Shown here: positions 52,145 through 61,410 of the stretch, in pieces
How positions within the stretch are numbered: position 1 is the stretch's first letter
Layout: the number at the start of each line of letters is the position of its first letter
Source of the DNA: Balneola sp.
Lineage (GTDB): Bacteria; Bacteroidota; Rhodothermia; Balneolales; Balneolaceae
NCBI GenBank assembly: GCA_002694685.1
Contig: NZMW01000017.1
Location: 62,001-126,000 of the forward strand
Length of the DNA stretch: 64,000 nucleotides
Direction: 5' to 3'
Notes under the pieces: generated by a model
What the model was told of the DNA's origin: nothing
Seen by the model: only the letters and a program-made list of their open reading frames with translations
Databases searched by the model: none
Translations under genes and position numbers: made by a program

Positions 52145-53302
52145 ATGTATTACCACGCATTAGGAAAGATTCCGCATAAACGTCATACCATATTTCGCCG
52201 GCCGGATGGTGAGCTGTACACCGAGGAGTTATTCGGAGCAGAAGGGTTTCATGGGAATAGCTCGCTGCTTTATCATCATCACATGCCAACGCGGGTGCTG
52301 AAAATTGAGGAAGGGGCAGAAATATCCGTTAAGAAAGCAGATGAGAAAACACTGCGGCACCGGTTGCTGAAAACGAAAGATATTCCGGCAGGGGGAGATC
52401 CCATCACCGGACGGAAAGTGCTGATGTTTAATAATGATATTCAGATTGGAACGGCTCGGCCGACCGGAAATATGGATTACTTCTATCGCAATGGAGAGCA
52501 TGATGAACTGCTCTTTATTCACGAAGGTGAAGGGCATGTTCAGTCCGTATTTGGCCGTCTCGATTTTGGCTATGGCGATTATATTTTTCTCCCAAGAGGC
52601 ACAACGTATCAAATGAATTTTGAGACGGATGAAAATCGGTTTTTGTTTGCTGAATCAACCGGGCCTATCGATTTCCCTAAGAGATACCTTTCTGAAATGG
52701 GACAGTTCATGGAGAACTCTCCGTTTTGTGAACGGGATTTCAGGTTGCCTTCTGAGCAACTTTTTCATCCTGAAGAAGGTGAATTTGAAGTACGAATTAA
52801 AAAAGATGGCCGGTTCCATCACTACACTTTTGATCATCATCCTTGCGATGTGGTTGGTTGGGATGGCTACTTGTATCCGTGGATTTTCAACATCAAAGAT
52901 TTTGAACCGATTACCGGCCGCATCCATCAGCCGCCTCCAGTTCACCAAACTTTCCGTGGGCATAATTATGTGGTATGCAGTTTCTGTCCACGCAAGTTTG
53001 ATTATCATCCCGATTCCATTCCGGCGCCCTATAACCACTCTAACGTCGATTCAGACGAGATGATCTATTATGTGGAAGGCGACTTCATGAGCCGAAAAGG
53101 AATTGGTTATGCAGATATCACCCTGCATCCCGGAGGCATTCCCCACGGACCGCAACCCGGAAAAGCAGAAGCAAGCATCGGAGCCGAAGAAACCGACGAA
53201 TATGCCGTGATGATCGATACCTTCCATCCGATGTATGTGACGGAAGAAGCCATGCGGTTAGATGATCCAAGCTACCCGTATTCCTGGCTAGAGGATAAGT
53301 AA
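52145..53302 (+). CDS. hmgA: Homogentisate 1,2-dioxygenase
   Basis: The 385-residue protein has the cupin-type family blocks GHVQSVFGRLDFGYGDYIFL and HQPPPVHQTFRGHNYVVCSF, the Fe-binding region near HPGGIPHGPQPG, and the opening MYYHALGKIPHKRHT. It opens the homogentisate ring to maleylacetoacetate. The next enzymes (maleylacetoacetate isomerase, fumarylacetoacetase) are absent from the window. Confidence 0.94.
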   Translation: MYYHALGKIPHKRHTIFRRPDGELYTEELFGAEGFHGNSSLLYHHHMPTRVLKIEEGAEISVKKADEKTLRHRLLKTKDIPAGGDPITGRKVLMFNNDIQIGTARPTGNMDYFYRNGEHDELLFIHEGEGHVQSVFGRLDFGYGDYIFLPRGTTYQMNFETDENRFLFAESTGPIDFPKRYLSEMGQFMENSPFCERDFRLPSEQLFHPEEGEFEVRIKKDGRFHHYTFDHHPCDVVGWDGYLYPWIFNIKDFEPITGRIHQPPPVHQTFRGHNYVVCSFCPRKFDYHPDSIPAPYNHSNVDSDEMIYYVEGDFMSRKGIGYADITLHPGGIPHGPQPGKAEASIGAEETDEYAVMIDTFHPMYVTEEAMRLDDPSYPYSWLEDK

Positions 53303-53315
53303 TGATAATGATATG

Positions 53316-53410
53316 GAACGCGGGTGACACAGATTGAAGGATAATCACAGATATATTAAAAATGGATAAAAGATCAGTGACTATCAGTATAATCAGCGTT
53401 ATCTGTGTTC
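53316..53410. repeat. Diverged palindromic element after hmgA
   Basis: GAACGCGGGTGACACAGATT (53316) and the complement of 53391-53410 match at about 14 of 20 positions, with the differences mostly transitions (G/A), which preserve G-U pairing in RNA. It is related to the hairpin at 25800-25884. Confidence 0.5.
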
Positions 53411-53495
53411 TAATCCGTTTTCTTTATTCAGTATTGCACCTCTTTTGATTCCTCTTCATATTCCTTCCATCCAATTCTAATCTCAAAATTTCGTC

Positions 53496-55286
53496 ATGAG
53501 ACAAGTTCTGCTAACGCTCACTATATCACTCCTCACCTTATCACTTACCGCACAGACTACCACCAACTACGAGATCTCCTTCGATAACGCTGTTCATCAC
53601 GAAGCGGAAATATCTGTTACTTTTACCAATCTCGAAAACAAAGTATTGGAAGTTCGAATGAGTAGAACTTCACCCGGCAGATACGCCCTGCATGAATTTG
53701 CAAAAAATGTATACGGAGTAAAGGCGACAGATAGTGAAGGGAATGAGCTGGAAGTCACCCGACCAAATCCTCACCAATGGAATGTAAGCGGACATGATGG
53801 AACCGTGAAGTTTGAATACACCCTTTTTGCGAATCGTGGAGATGGAACCTACTCACAGGTTGATGAAACGCATGCGCACCTCAATATGCCGGCGACTTTT
53901 GCATGGGCGAGAGATTATGGTCATCGCCCGATTGAAATTACTTTTGATGTTCGGGAAGATTTAGAATGGAAGATAGCGACTCAACTCAAACCACTCAAAG
54001 GAACTACATATTACGCTCCTGATTTATACTACTTTTTAGATAGTCCGGTCGAGATTGCTGACTTTCATGAACGACAGGAGCAACTAAACGGACAAACCAT
54101 AAAAATGGCCCTCCATACTCCGGCATCAGACGAAGAAGTAGATGAATATTTCGGAAAAGTAATGGCGATTGTAAAAGCTCAGGAAGCCGTATTCGGGGAG
54201 CTTCCGGATTTCGATTATGGGGAATATGTATTTCTGAATTGCTATATGCCGAATGCCAGTGGAGACGGGATGGAGCATCGGAATTCTACGATTGTCACGA
54301 ACTCAAAAGATTTAGATGAGCCTCTCGCAAATACAAGTATAGGTACGATCTCTCACGAGTTTGTGCATGCGTGGAATGTAGAGCGAATCCGTCCAGCCAG
54401 CCTTGAGCCCTTTGATTTTGAAGAAGCGAATATGAGCGGTGAGCTTTGGTTTGCGGAAGGCTTTACCAGCTACTACACCGGACTTATTTTAGCCCGGGCG
54501 GGAATCAACGAAGATGAAGAATATATCGAGGGATTAGATCGCGGGTTGAATTACGTGATTAATAATCCGGCACGACAGTTTTCTAATCCTATTGAAATGA
54601 GTTATCAGGCTCCATTTGTTGATGCAGCTACTTCCGTCGATCCTCAAAACAAAGACAATACCTTTATTTCGTATTACACCTATGGAAGCGTGTTAGGTCT
54701 AGCGCTGGATCTTTCCTTACGAAGTTTAGATGACGGTAAGAATCTGGATGATTTCATGAAAATGATGTGGCAAAAGTTTGGTAAAACCGAAGTGCCTTAT
54801 TCGGTTCGTGATATTCAGGCTACTCTTTCAGAATATGTGAATGATAGTTTTGCGATTCAGTTCTTCGATAATTTCATTTTTGACAGCAAAGTGCCGGACT
54901 ACCAAAAGCTTCTGGCAAATGTTGGGGTGAATTTGACAAAAGCCAATCCGGGTAAGGCTTCGCTGGGAACGGATATTGAAATTGAGGAAGGAGTCGGGAG
55001 TTTGGAGTCCAATGCCATTATGGGTTCACCCATTTATGATGTGGGAATAGAGTCTGAAGACGAGATTACGGCAATTGCAGGAACTAAACTCAGCGATGTT
55101 GAAAGTGTGGATGAGATCCTTGACAACTACAAGCCGGGAGATGAAGTCACCATCACCTTTAGCCGTTGGGGAGAAGAGAAGACGGTAAACGTTACTTTGA
55201 CTGAAGACCCAAGCTTAAAGACGGAGCTAAATTCAAAAGCAGATAAAAAGAAAAAAGACCGTAGATCAGCTTGGTTAAAGAACTAA
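53496..55286 (+). CDS. Secreted M61-type metallopeptidase with PDZ-like C-terminus
   Basis: The 596-residue protein has a signal peptide (MRQVLLTLTISLLTLSLTAQ), an N-terminal beta domain, and the zinc motif HEFVHAWNVERIRP (residues about 287-300) with the third ligand in LWFAEGFTSYYTG. A PDZ-like domain at about 480-575 (GIESEDEITAIAGTKLSDV) completes the glycyl-aminopeptidase family layout. It degrades peptides in the periplasm or outside the cell. Confidence 0.92.
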   Translation: MRQVLLTLTISLLTLSLTAQTTTNYEISFDNAVHHEAEISVTFTNLENKVLEVRMSRTSPGRYALHEFAKNVYGVKATDSEGNELEVTRPNPHQWNVSGHDGTVKFEYTLFANRGDGTYSQVDETHAHLNMPATFAWARDYGHRPIEITFDVREDLEWKIATQLKPLKGTTYYAPDLYYFLDSPVEIADFHERQEQLNGQTIKMALHTPASDEEVDEYFGKVMAIVKAQEAVFGELPDFDYGEYVFLNCYMPNASGDGMEHRNSTIVTNSKDLDEPLANTSIGTISHEFVHAWNVERIRPASLEPFDFEEANMSGELWFAEGFTSYYTGLILARAGINEDEEYIEGLDRGLNYVINNPARQFSNPIEMSYQAPFVDAATSVDPQNKDNTFISYYTYGSVLGLALDLSLRSLDDGKNLDDFMKMMWQKFGKTEVPYSVRDIQATLSEYVNDSFAIQFFDNFIFDSKVPDYQKLLANVGVNLTKANPGKASLGTDIEIEEGVGSLESNAIMGSPIYDVGIESEDEITAIAGTKLSDVESVDEILDNYKPGDEVTITFSRWGEEKTVNVTLTEDPSLKTELNSKADKKKKDRRSAWLKN

Positions 55287-55420
55287 AGTTTTGTGACTAA
55301 AATGATGAGTACTTGATTAGAGCATTTACATTTGCTGATGGTTTTTCACCCTGAATGCTCTTATTATAAGCATGGTTAGTGGAGAGATGTTTAGAAAGTT
55401 AAAGGACAGAAATCAAGAAA

Positions 55421-56155
55421 ATGCATAGCAGTTTTATAAGTAAACTATTCAAAATCAGCTTCATTGTGATTGTAGTAGCTGGTTTATCGGCCTGTAAATC
55501 TACAGAGCAAGCCTCAACAGAGGAATCATCAACGAACTCAGAAACTACTTCATCAAATTCGGGTATGAGTGCCGCTGAAATGGAGGAGTTGTATTGGGCT
55601 CGTCAGGATAGCGCCAAGATGAATTTCACGGAAGCGGATGTGAAATTTATGACCGGAATGATAGCTCACCATGCCCAGGCATTAATTATGTCAAGGCTGG
55701 CTCCGGAAAATAATGCAGGCCCACAGGTGCAAACGCTTGCTTCAAGAATTATCAATGCACAAAAAGATGAAATTAAGTCCATGCAAACATGGCTGCGCGA
55801 TCGTGACCAGCCGGTTCCTGAAGTTCATATTAATGGACTGAATCTAATGATTCATGGTCTCGGTGAAGATCACATGAAAATGGATCACACCAATATGGCC
55901 GGGATGTTATCTCCGGCACAGCTCAAAGAACTTAGTGAGGCTAAAGGGCAGGAATTTGATCGGCTGTTTCTCAAATATATGATTGCTCATCATAAAGGAG
56001 CGGTAACCATGGTTACCAAACTTTTTGATACCGATGGTGCTGCTTTAGACGATGCTTCATTTAAAATAGCCTCCGAAATTCAGGTAGATCAGCGAACTGA
56101 AATTGAAAGGATGCAACTCATGCTCGACCAAATTACAGCCTCTACCCAACAATAG
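55421..56155 (+). CDS. DUF305 lipoprotein
   Basis: The 244-residue lipoprotein has lipobox GLSAC (signal to residue about 24), a Ser/Thr-rich linker, then a ferritin-like DUF305 domain with FMTGMIAHHAQALIMSRLAP and YMIAHHKGAVTMV, both HH motifs being family hallmarks; metal or copper binding has been proposed for relatives. It precedes the LVIVD gene by 33 nt in the same direction, and both products are envelope lipoproteins. Confidence 0.9.
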   Translation: MHSSFISKLFKISFIVIVVAGLSACKSTEQASTEESSTNSETTSSNSGMSAAEMEELYWARQDSAKMNFTEADVKFMTGMIAHHAQALIMSRLAPENNAGPQVQTLASRIINAQKDEIKSMQTWLRDRDQPVPEVHINGLNLMIHGLGEDHMKMDHTNMAGMLSPAQLKELSEAKGQEFDRLFLKYMIAHHKGAVTMVTKLFDTDGAALDDASFKIASEIQVDQRTEIERMQLMLDQITASTQQ

Positions 56156-56188
56156 AATATAATTAACTCTAACCCAGTACAACTACCT

Positions 56189-58192
56189 ATGACTAGATCG
56201 AAACTATTTTTAACGCTTATGCTGTCAGTGCTTATGGGCGCTGCCGCATGTACATCCTCTTCTATGATGGATGATGATGCTTCAAGCATGATGCCGTCTA
56301 TTGAACCAAAGCCCGTAACTGAGGCTTCACCGCCATCCCCTGATCCCCGTGTAGGATTGAAGGCCGGACTATTTGATGCCCAGGAAGCAACCTGGAACCT
56401 GAATATGTTATCTCAAACACCTCCTACTGATGACTTTATTGGTGTAACTAATTCTGACCTGGCTTTCCGTGACAATTATGTTTTTCAGGGAAATTATAAT
56501 GGAGTGATGATTTGGGATATTTCCAACCCTCGTTCACCTTCGTTAGTTACTGATTATCTGTGTCCGGCATCGCAAAGTGATGTTTCTGTATTCGGAAACT
56601 TGATGTTTGTTTCCGGTGAAGGACTTGGCGGCCGTATTGATTGCGGTACCGAAGGTGTTGACGAAACAGTAAGTGAAGAACGCCTGCGTGGTATTCGTAT
56701 TTTTGATATTACCAATATCGAGCAGCCAGAGTATGTAGCAAACGTTCAGACTTGCCGTGGATCTCATACACACTCCGTGTTGAAAGATCCTGAAGACGAC
56801 GAGAATGTATATGTTTATGTTTCCGGTTCTGCTCCGGTTCGTCCAGATGAAGAGCTTCCCGGATGTTCTGCCGCTTCCCCTGATGAAGATCCGAATTCAG
56901 CTTTGTTTAGGATTGAAGTTATTAAGGTACCTCTCAATAATCCTGAAGAAGCAGCTATTGTAAGCTCACCTCGAATTTTTGAAAACCTTACTGAAGCTCC
57001 TACACACGGTATGGCTCCGGCTGACCGACAAGCTTTACAGGATGCTAAAGATGCAGGTGCTTTTACAGCTGTATATTTTGGTCGCGAACGAATCGTTCCA
57101 AGTAGATTTCTGACTCCAGTTCTTCAGAATATTGCTCAGCAAAACAGAGGCGAAGGTGCAGAGCCGAATGCTGCTGACAGTACTTTCCTAAGAGAAAATC
57201 TCCAAGCCATGATGGATCAACAGTTTGGTGGAAATGACGAAGAAGAGGAAGGTGTACAGCGAGGCCCCGATCAGTGCCATGACATCACTTTATATCCTGA
57301 AATCGGTTTAGCTGGTGGTGCATGCGAGGGATACGGACTACTGCTTGATATTTCTGACCCTGCTAACCCTGTGCGAATTGACGCAGTTGCAGATTCTAAC
57401 TTCTCATACTGGCATTCAGCTACCTTCAGTAATGACGGTTCTAAAGTTCTGTTCACAGATGAGTGGGGCGGTGGCGGACAGCCAAAATGCCGTGAAACGG
57501 ATCCTTACGAATGGGGAGCAAATGCTTTGTTCACTATCAATGAGGACAACAAAATGGAGTTTGAGAGCTATTATAAATTACCGGCTCCACAAACTGAACA
57601 AGAAAATTGTGTGGCTCATAATGGATCTATGATTCCAGTCCCGGGCCGTGATATTATGGTACAGTCTTGGTATCAGGGCGGAATTTCTGTCTTTGACTGG
57701 ACTGACGTTTCCAACCCGATAGAGATTGCGTACCACGATCGAGGACCTGTTGATTCAACCCGTATGCAGATGGGCGGAAGCTGGTCAGTGTACTGGTACA
57801 ACGGAGTTATTGTGAACTCTGAAATAGCTCGTGGAATGGACATTTTTGAGTTGTCACCAAACCCACTGCTTACCCAAAATGAAATTGATGCGGCCAAATC
57901 TGTAAAGCTTGATTACCTGAACGCACAGGGTCAGCCAAAATATACCTGGCCAACAACCTATGCGCTTGCTAAAGCTTACGTAGATCAGCTTGCCCGAGAC
58001 AAAGAGCTAAGTAATGCGGAAGTAGCTTCAATGCGTGCAAGCATTTCCCAAGCAGAGAAGTCTTCAGGTTCTAAGAAATCTGAAATCCTGACCGAGCTTG
58101 CTAACAACGTAGAAAGCAAAGCAGGAAACTCAATGAACTCTACCAAGATGATGAATCTTGCAGAGACCTTGAAAGGTTTAGCTTCTATGTAG
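56189..58192 (+). CDS. LVIVD-repeat lipoprotein
   Basis: The 667-residue protein has lipobox GAAAC in the signal MTRSKLFLTLMLSVLMGAAA, followed by a polar linker. The main part carries LVIVD-type propeller repeats (VMIWDISNPRSPSLV, IRIFDITNIEQPEYV, GLLLDISDPANPVRI, ISVFDWTDVSNPIEI). A helical C-terminal ~100 residues follows, with no recognised domain. It is exposed on the envelope; function unknown. A rho-independent terminator follows. Confidence 0.9.
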   Translation: MTRSKLFLTLMLSVLMGAAACTSSSMMDDDASSMMPSIEPKPVTEASPPSPDPRVGLKAGLFDAQEATWNLNMLSQTPPTDDFIGVTNSDLAFRDNYVFQGNYNGVMIWDISNPRSPSLVTDYLCPASQSDVSVFGNLMFVSGEGLGGRIDCGTEGVDETVSEERLRGIRIFDITNIEQPEYVANVQTCRGSHTHSVLKDPEDDENVYVYVSGSAPVRPDEELPGCSAASPDEDPNSALFRIEVIKVPLNNPEEAAIVSSPRIFENLTEAPTHGMAPADRQALQDAKDAGAFTAVYFGRERIVPSRFLTPVLQNIAQQNRGEGAEPNAADSTFLRENLQAMMDQQFGGNDEEEEGVQRGPDQCHDITLYPEIGLAGGACEGYGLLLDISDPANPVRIDAVADSNFSYWHSATFSNDGSKVLFTDEWGGGGQPKCRETDPYEWGANALFTINEDNKMEFESYYKLPAPQTEQENCVAHNGSMIPVPGRDIMVQSWYQGGISVFDWTDVSNPIEIAYHDRGPVDSTRMQMGGSWSVYWYNGVIVNSEIARGMDIFELSPNPLLTQNEIDAAKSVKLDYLNAQGQPKYTWPTTYALAKAYVDQLARDKELSNAEVASMRASISQAEKSSGSKKSEILTELANNVESKAGNSMNSTKMMNLAETLKGLASM

Positions 58193-58220
58193 TTGTAAGT
58201 AGTTTTTAATAGTATTTCCA

Positions 58221-58256
58221 AACCCCATTTCAGGTTTTCTGAGATGGGGGTTTTTT
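58221..58256 (+). terminator. Intrinsic terminator after the LVIVD gene
   Basis: AACCCCATTTCAG pairs with CTGAGATGGGGGTT across a short loop, followed by a run of six T. The remaining 255 nt to the GWxTD gene hold only the gene remnant at 58396 and AT-rich sequence; I see nothing else in it. Confidence 0.85.
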
Positions 58257-58395
58257 GTTTTGAGAAGGACGTACACGCGAGGGGTTCTTCCGATCACATT
58301 TCAGATAATATCTGACCTGTACCTATAGCTTGAATTTCCTGAATCTTTCCTTGCTTAAGAAGTCTTAGTATGGCAAATAGTTAAAGTGTAGTCTA

Positions 58396-58440
58396 CTAAC
58401 AATCCGAAATAGCTGACTTTCCATTCAGCTCATCTTTCAG
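58396..58440 (-). pseudogene. 3'-end remnant of a YgjP-like metallopeptidase gene
   Basis: The 45 nt match 61411-61455, the 3' end of the metallopeptidase gene, at 42 of 45 positions. On the minus strand they encode LKDELNGKSAISDC-stop against LKDELNGKSSISDC-stop. Nothing further of that gene is present here, so this is a leftover of a duplication or recombination. Confidence 0.7.
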
Positions 58441-58517
58441 GGAAGTCTAAAAAAGTTCAACATGCAATATAAAACCCAAATACTTGCTTACTATCTATTT
58501 TTTTATAATTTGTGAGC

Positions 58518-60554
58518 ATGTACAAGCAAGCTTGCCATATTATTTTATACTTGCTGATTGCCTTTATAGCAGGTGATTTTTCAAAACAGTCTGGAGAGAA
58601 GGCTTTACTGGAAAAAGGCTATCAGCTTGAAGCTGCGGGTGAATTTGAAGAAGCTCTGGAGCTTTGGGCCTCAGCTGTTGAAGAGTTAGAGCATCCAAGC
58701 CTTGCCATTGGCCGGGAATATATTCGTTTGACTACCGATCATAACCTTCGTGATTATTATGAGACTGCTTCTTCTATGTACACTTGGGGCCTAAGTGGAA
58801 GGGATGTTGAGCCCAACCAGGAAGCATTGGCTAAAGAAATCCAGTTGTTGGAGCCTTTACTTTCAAGCCTGGCGTTTGATAATGAGCAGGTGAATCGTTG
58901 GAAGGATATGTTAGAGAAAGGCGATTCAGATTTATACGATCAAATACGGGTCTTTTGGGAACAGCTTGACCCCACTCCGGGAACCCGCTATAACGAACGG
59001 CTGATAGAACATTGGGAACGCATAGCCTACGCCCGAGAGCATTTTGACCGTAAAGACGACCCGCCTTATGCTACTGACGACCGGGGGATTGTGTATGTGC
59101 AATATGGAGAACCGGATAAGAAAGATTCCGGGATTCTTAATATCACACGAGCAGATATTTTTACGAACTGCCCGTCGGGCTGTAATCCTGAAGCAATGGC
59201 TAATGTACTGCCTGCCATTGATCCCGCTCCCTACTACGAAGTCTGGGTGTACGAGAAGCCCAATCCTGCGATGCAATTTAACTTAGTGAAAATATTTGGC
59301 GATAAAGCTATTGGTGGGTTCAGTGAAGTTGAAAAAGTAGAAGATTTTATCCCAAATGAAGCATTTAGTCAAAATGATGGACGGTATGCCTTTAAGTCTT
59401 TAACCGGTAGAAAAACAACTCCGGGAGAGAAAGTTACTCCAGGCATGGTAATGCAATACAATTATTACTTAAAGTTATCCTCGTACGATTTTTTCTTCGC
59501 AAGTAGATTTGACCAATTAAACTTCGAATGGAATAGGGCAGATCCAGGTGACCCCAGGTTGGGAAAACATCAAGGGCCTATGCAGGAGGAACGATCTAGA
59601 ACAATCACGATTAATAACCTGAAGGAAGCCCCGCCGGAACAATCTACCTATGCAAAGGCTTTTCCTTCCATCGAGCTTTCAGCCCACCACTACCGCATTC
59701 TAGATGAACAGAACCGGCCAGCTGCGTTTACCTTTTTGGAAAGTCAGCCCGGTGCGCCTTTCTTAGATGATCTAATTGCCAATCAGGATATTCTATTTCC
59801 CGGGGATTCAGTGCCGAATCAAACCGTACTCAACGAGTATAAACTCAACCATGGGGTGAAGGTAAATGGGGAAGACGGGGAACTGCTGAGTCAGTCCCGG
59901 GAGCAAGCGAATTTGGTACTAGATCTAGAAGGGAAAACCCCAAGCAGCAGTGTGTTTAAAGTTCCGTTTCTGGAAGAGAACCAAAAGCTAACCTTGTTTG
60001 CGGAGCTGCACAACGAAAACTCAGGGACCAAACCTGCCCTAGAGGATTCGCCGTTTCCGGCATCACTGCGCGGAATAGGAAAACTGGAATCAGAGCTTCC
60101 CAAACCGCTAAACTCTGACCCCGAAAAACTTCAAATGTCCGATTTAATTCTGGGCTATCAAATGAACACGGACGCCACAAATGTACTTTTTCCATTTGTA
60201 GTAGCCAATAACAAAAAGATTCCTCAGGGTGAAGAATTAGCCATTCATTTCCAGATTTACCACCTGGAAGAAGGTGACGAAGGATTGTCCAGTTTTACCA
60301 TCGATTATGAAATTACTCAAGATCGCCGCATGCAGTGGCTATTGGGGAGAGACCGTGAAGTGAGTCTATCGTTCACCCAGCAAGTGAGAGGCTCCCGATA
60401 CGTACAAAACCTTTCCATTCTTACAAGAGAATTGGAAACCGGTAGCTACACATTTTCTTTTAAAGTAACCGATGAAATCAGCGGAAAGAAAATCCAGAAG
60501 GAAATTGAATTGGAGATTGTAGCTTCGAATAAGCAGGATATCTCTTCACTTTAA
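58518..60554 (+). CDS. GWxTD domain protein with TPR-like N-terminus
   Basis: I start at ATG 58518; a GTG at 58512 is also open. The ~678-residue protein has a signal peptide (ACHIILYLLIAFIAGDF), a TPR-like segment (KALLEKGYQLEAAGEFEEALELW), the GWxTD domain (about 155-300, with RGIVYVQYGEPD and YYEVWVYEKPNP) and beta-sandwich-like C-terminal half. GWxTD proteins are exported and poorly understood. No neighbouring partner is evident. Confidence 0.85.
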   Translation: MYKQACHIILYLLIAFIAGDFSKQSGEKALLEKGYQLEAAGEFEEALELWASAVEELEHPSLAIGREYIRLTTDHNLRDYYETASSMYTWGLSGRDVEPNQEALAKEIQLLEPLLSSLAFDNEQVNRWKDMLEKGDSDLYDQIRVFWEQLDPTPGTRYNERLIEHWERIAYAREHFDRKDDPPYATDDRGIVYVQYGEPDKKDSGILNITRADIFTNCPSGCNPEAMANVLPAIDPAPYYEVWVYEKPNPAMQFNLVKIFGDKAIGGFSEVEKVEDFIPNEAFSQNDGRYAFKSLTGRKTTPGEKVTPGMVMQYNYYLKLSSYDFFFASRFDQLNFEWNRADPGDPRLGKHQGPMQEERSRTITINNLKEAPPEQSTYAKAFPSIELSAHHYRILDEQNRPAAFTFLESQPGAPFLDDLIANQDILFPGDSVPNQTVLNEYKLNHGVKVNGEDGELLSQSREQANLVLDLEGKTPSSSVFKVPFLEENQKLTLFAELHNENSGTKPALEDSPFPASLRGIGKLESELPKPLNSDPEKLQMSDLILGYQMNTDATNVLFPFVVANNKKIPQGEELAIHFQIYHLEEGDEGLSSFTIDYEITQDRRMQWLLGRDREVSLSFTQQVRGSRYVQNLSILTRELETGSYTFSFKVTDEISGKKIQKEIELEIVASNKQDISSL

Positions 60555-60558
60555 TTCT

Positions 60559-60710
60559 CGTCATTGCGAGGAGATTAGGAAAATAAATCAGGTTTGAAAA
60601 GTATAGCGACGAAGCAATCTCATTGAATAGGTATCCGAAGTAGTACGTAAAGATCGCCGCGTCGTAACAAATCAAGCTTTGAAAGAATTAGGGTGCTCCT
60701 CGCGATGACA
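60559..60710. repeat. 152-bp palindrome-ended repeat, copy A
   Basis: It starts CGTCATTGCGAGGAG and ends CTCCTCGCGATGACA, which are inverted relative to each other (one or two mismatches). Internal blocks AGTATAGCGACGAAGCAATCTC and GATCGCCGCGTCGT are common to all three copies. It lies between the GWxTD gene and the GIY-YIG gene. Confidence 0.85.
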
Positions 60711-60718
60711 GGCTTATA

Positions 60719-61045
60719 CTACATTTTGTTAGGGTCTTTAAAACCACCGGGTATAATATCATTATAAAGGTCTTTCCACGTAGGGTTCATAGAATTAACT
60801 AAATCAATTTTCTTCTGCCTGGAACCCGATTTGATTTGTTTCTCTCTTTCAATTGCGTAAATAGGATCGCCAGGCCCTTCAAAATATATTAATTGATCTA
60901 GATTATATCGTTTGGTGAAACCTTTGACTTGCCTGTTTTTATGTTGCCAGACTCGGTTTACCAGATCACTAGTGACACCAGTATATAAAACGGTATGATT
61001 CTTATTCGTGAGAATGTAAACGTAGAGGTTTTTATCTCGTGCCAT
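60719..61045 (-). CDS. Small GIY-YIG nuclease domain protein
   Basis: The 108-residue protein consists of a GIY-YIG domain alone: YVYILTNKNHTVLYTGVTSD contains both motif strands, followed by the Arg/His helix (LVNRVWQHKN) and the Glu region (YAIEREKQIKSGSRQKK). It resembles the UPF0213/YhbQ-type nucleases, whose cellular role is unclear. It is enclosed by copies A and B of a 152-bp repeat, with copy C behind. Confidence 0.88.
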   Translation of the reverse strand: MARDKNLYVYILTNKNHTVLYTGVTSDLVNRVWQHKNRQVKGFTKRYNLDQLIYFEGPGDPIYAIEREKQIKSGSRQKKIDLVNSMNPTWKDLYNDIIPGGFKDPNKM

Positions 61046-61068
61046 ATTAAATTATAGTAAATCAGAAA

Positions 61069-61220
61069 CGTCATTGCGAGGAGACTGGGAAAATAAATTA
61101 GGTTTGGTAAGTATAGCGACGAAGCAATCTCCTTGAATAAGTATTTGAAGTAGTGCATGAAGATCGCCGCGTCGTTATAGATCAAGCTCTGCAATAATTA
61201 GGGTGCTCCTCGCGATGACG
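61069..61220. repeat. 152-bp palindrome-ended repeat, copy B
   Basis: Direct-orientation copy of 60559-60710, ending CTCCTCGCGATGACG. By eye it is closest to copy C in the right half (both CTCTGCAATAATTAGGGTGC). Confidence 0.85.
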
Positions 61221-61246
61221 TGTTTTATTTTATACCCCAATTTATT

Positions 61247-61399
61247 CGTCATTGCGAGGAGTGTGGGAAGTATAAATTAGGTTTGAAAAGTATAGCGACG
61301 AAGCAATCTCCCTGAATAGGTATCAGAGGTAGTGCGAAAAGATCGCCGCGTCGTTAAAAATCGAGCTCTGCAATAATTAGGGTGCTCCTCGCGATGACG
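61247..61399. repeat. 153-bp palindrome-ended repeat, copy C
   Basis: Third direct copy, 26 nt after copy B and ending 11 nt before the metallopeptidase stop codon. The ends form the same CGTCATxGCGAGGAG palindrome. Confidence 0.85.
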
Positions 61400-61410
61400 G
61401 GCTTAAAAAA

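Noticed and set aside
55313-55360. Inverted repeat AGAGCATT/AATGCTCT after the M61 gene as a terminator
   Set aside because: Only 8 bp with a loop near 30 nt and no T-run directly behind; too weak to call.
60559-61399. CRISPR array
   Set aside because: Three copies of 152 bp with unequal spacing (358 and 26 nt), palindromic ends and a gene between two of them; no cas genes.
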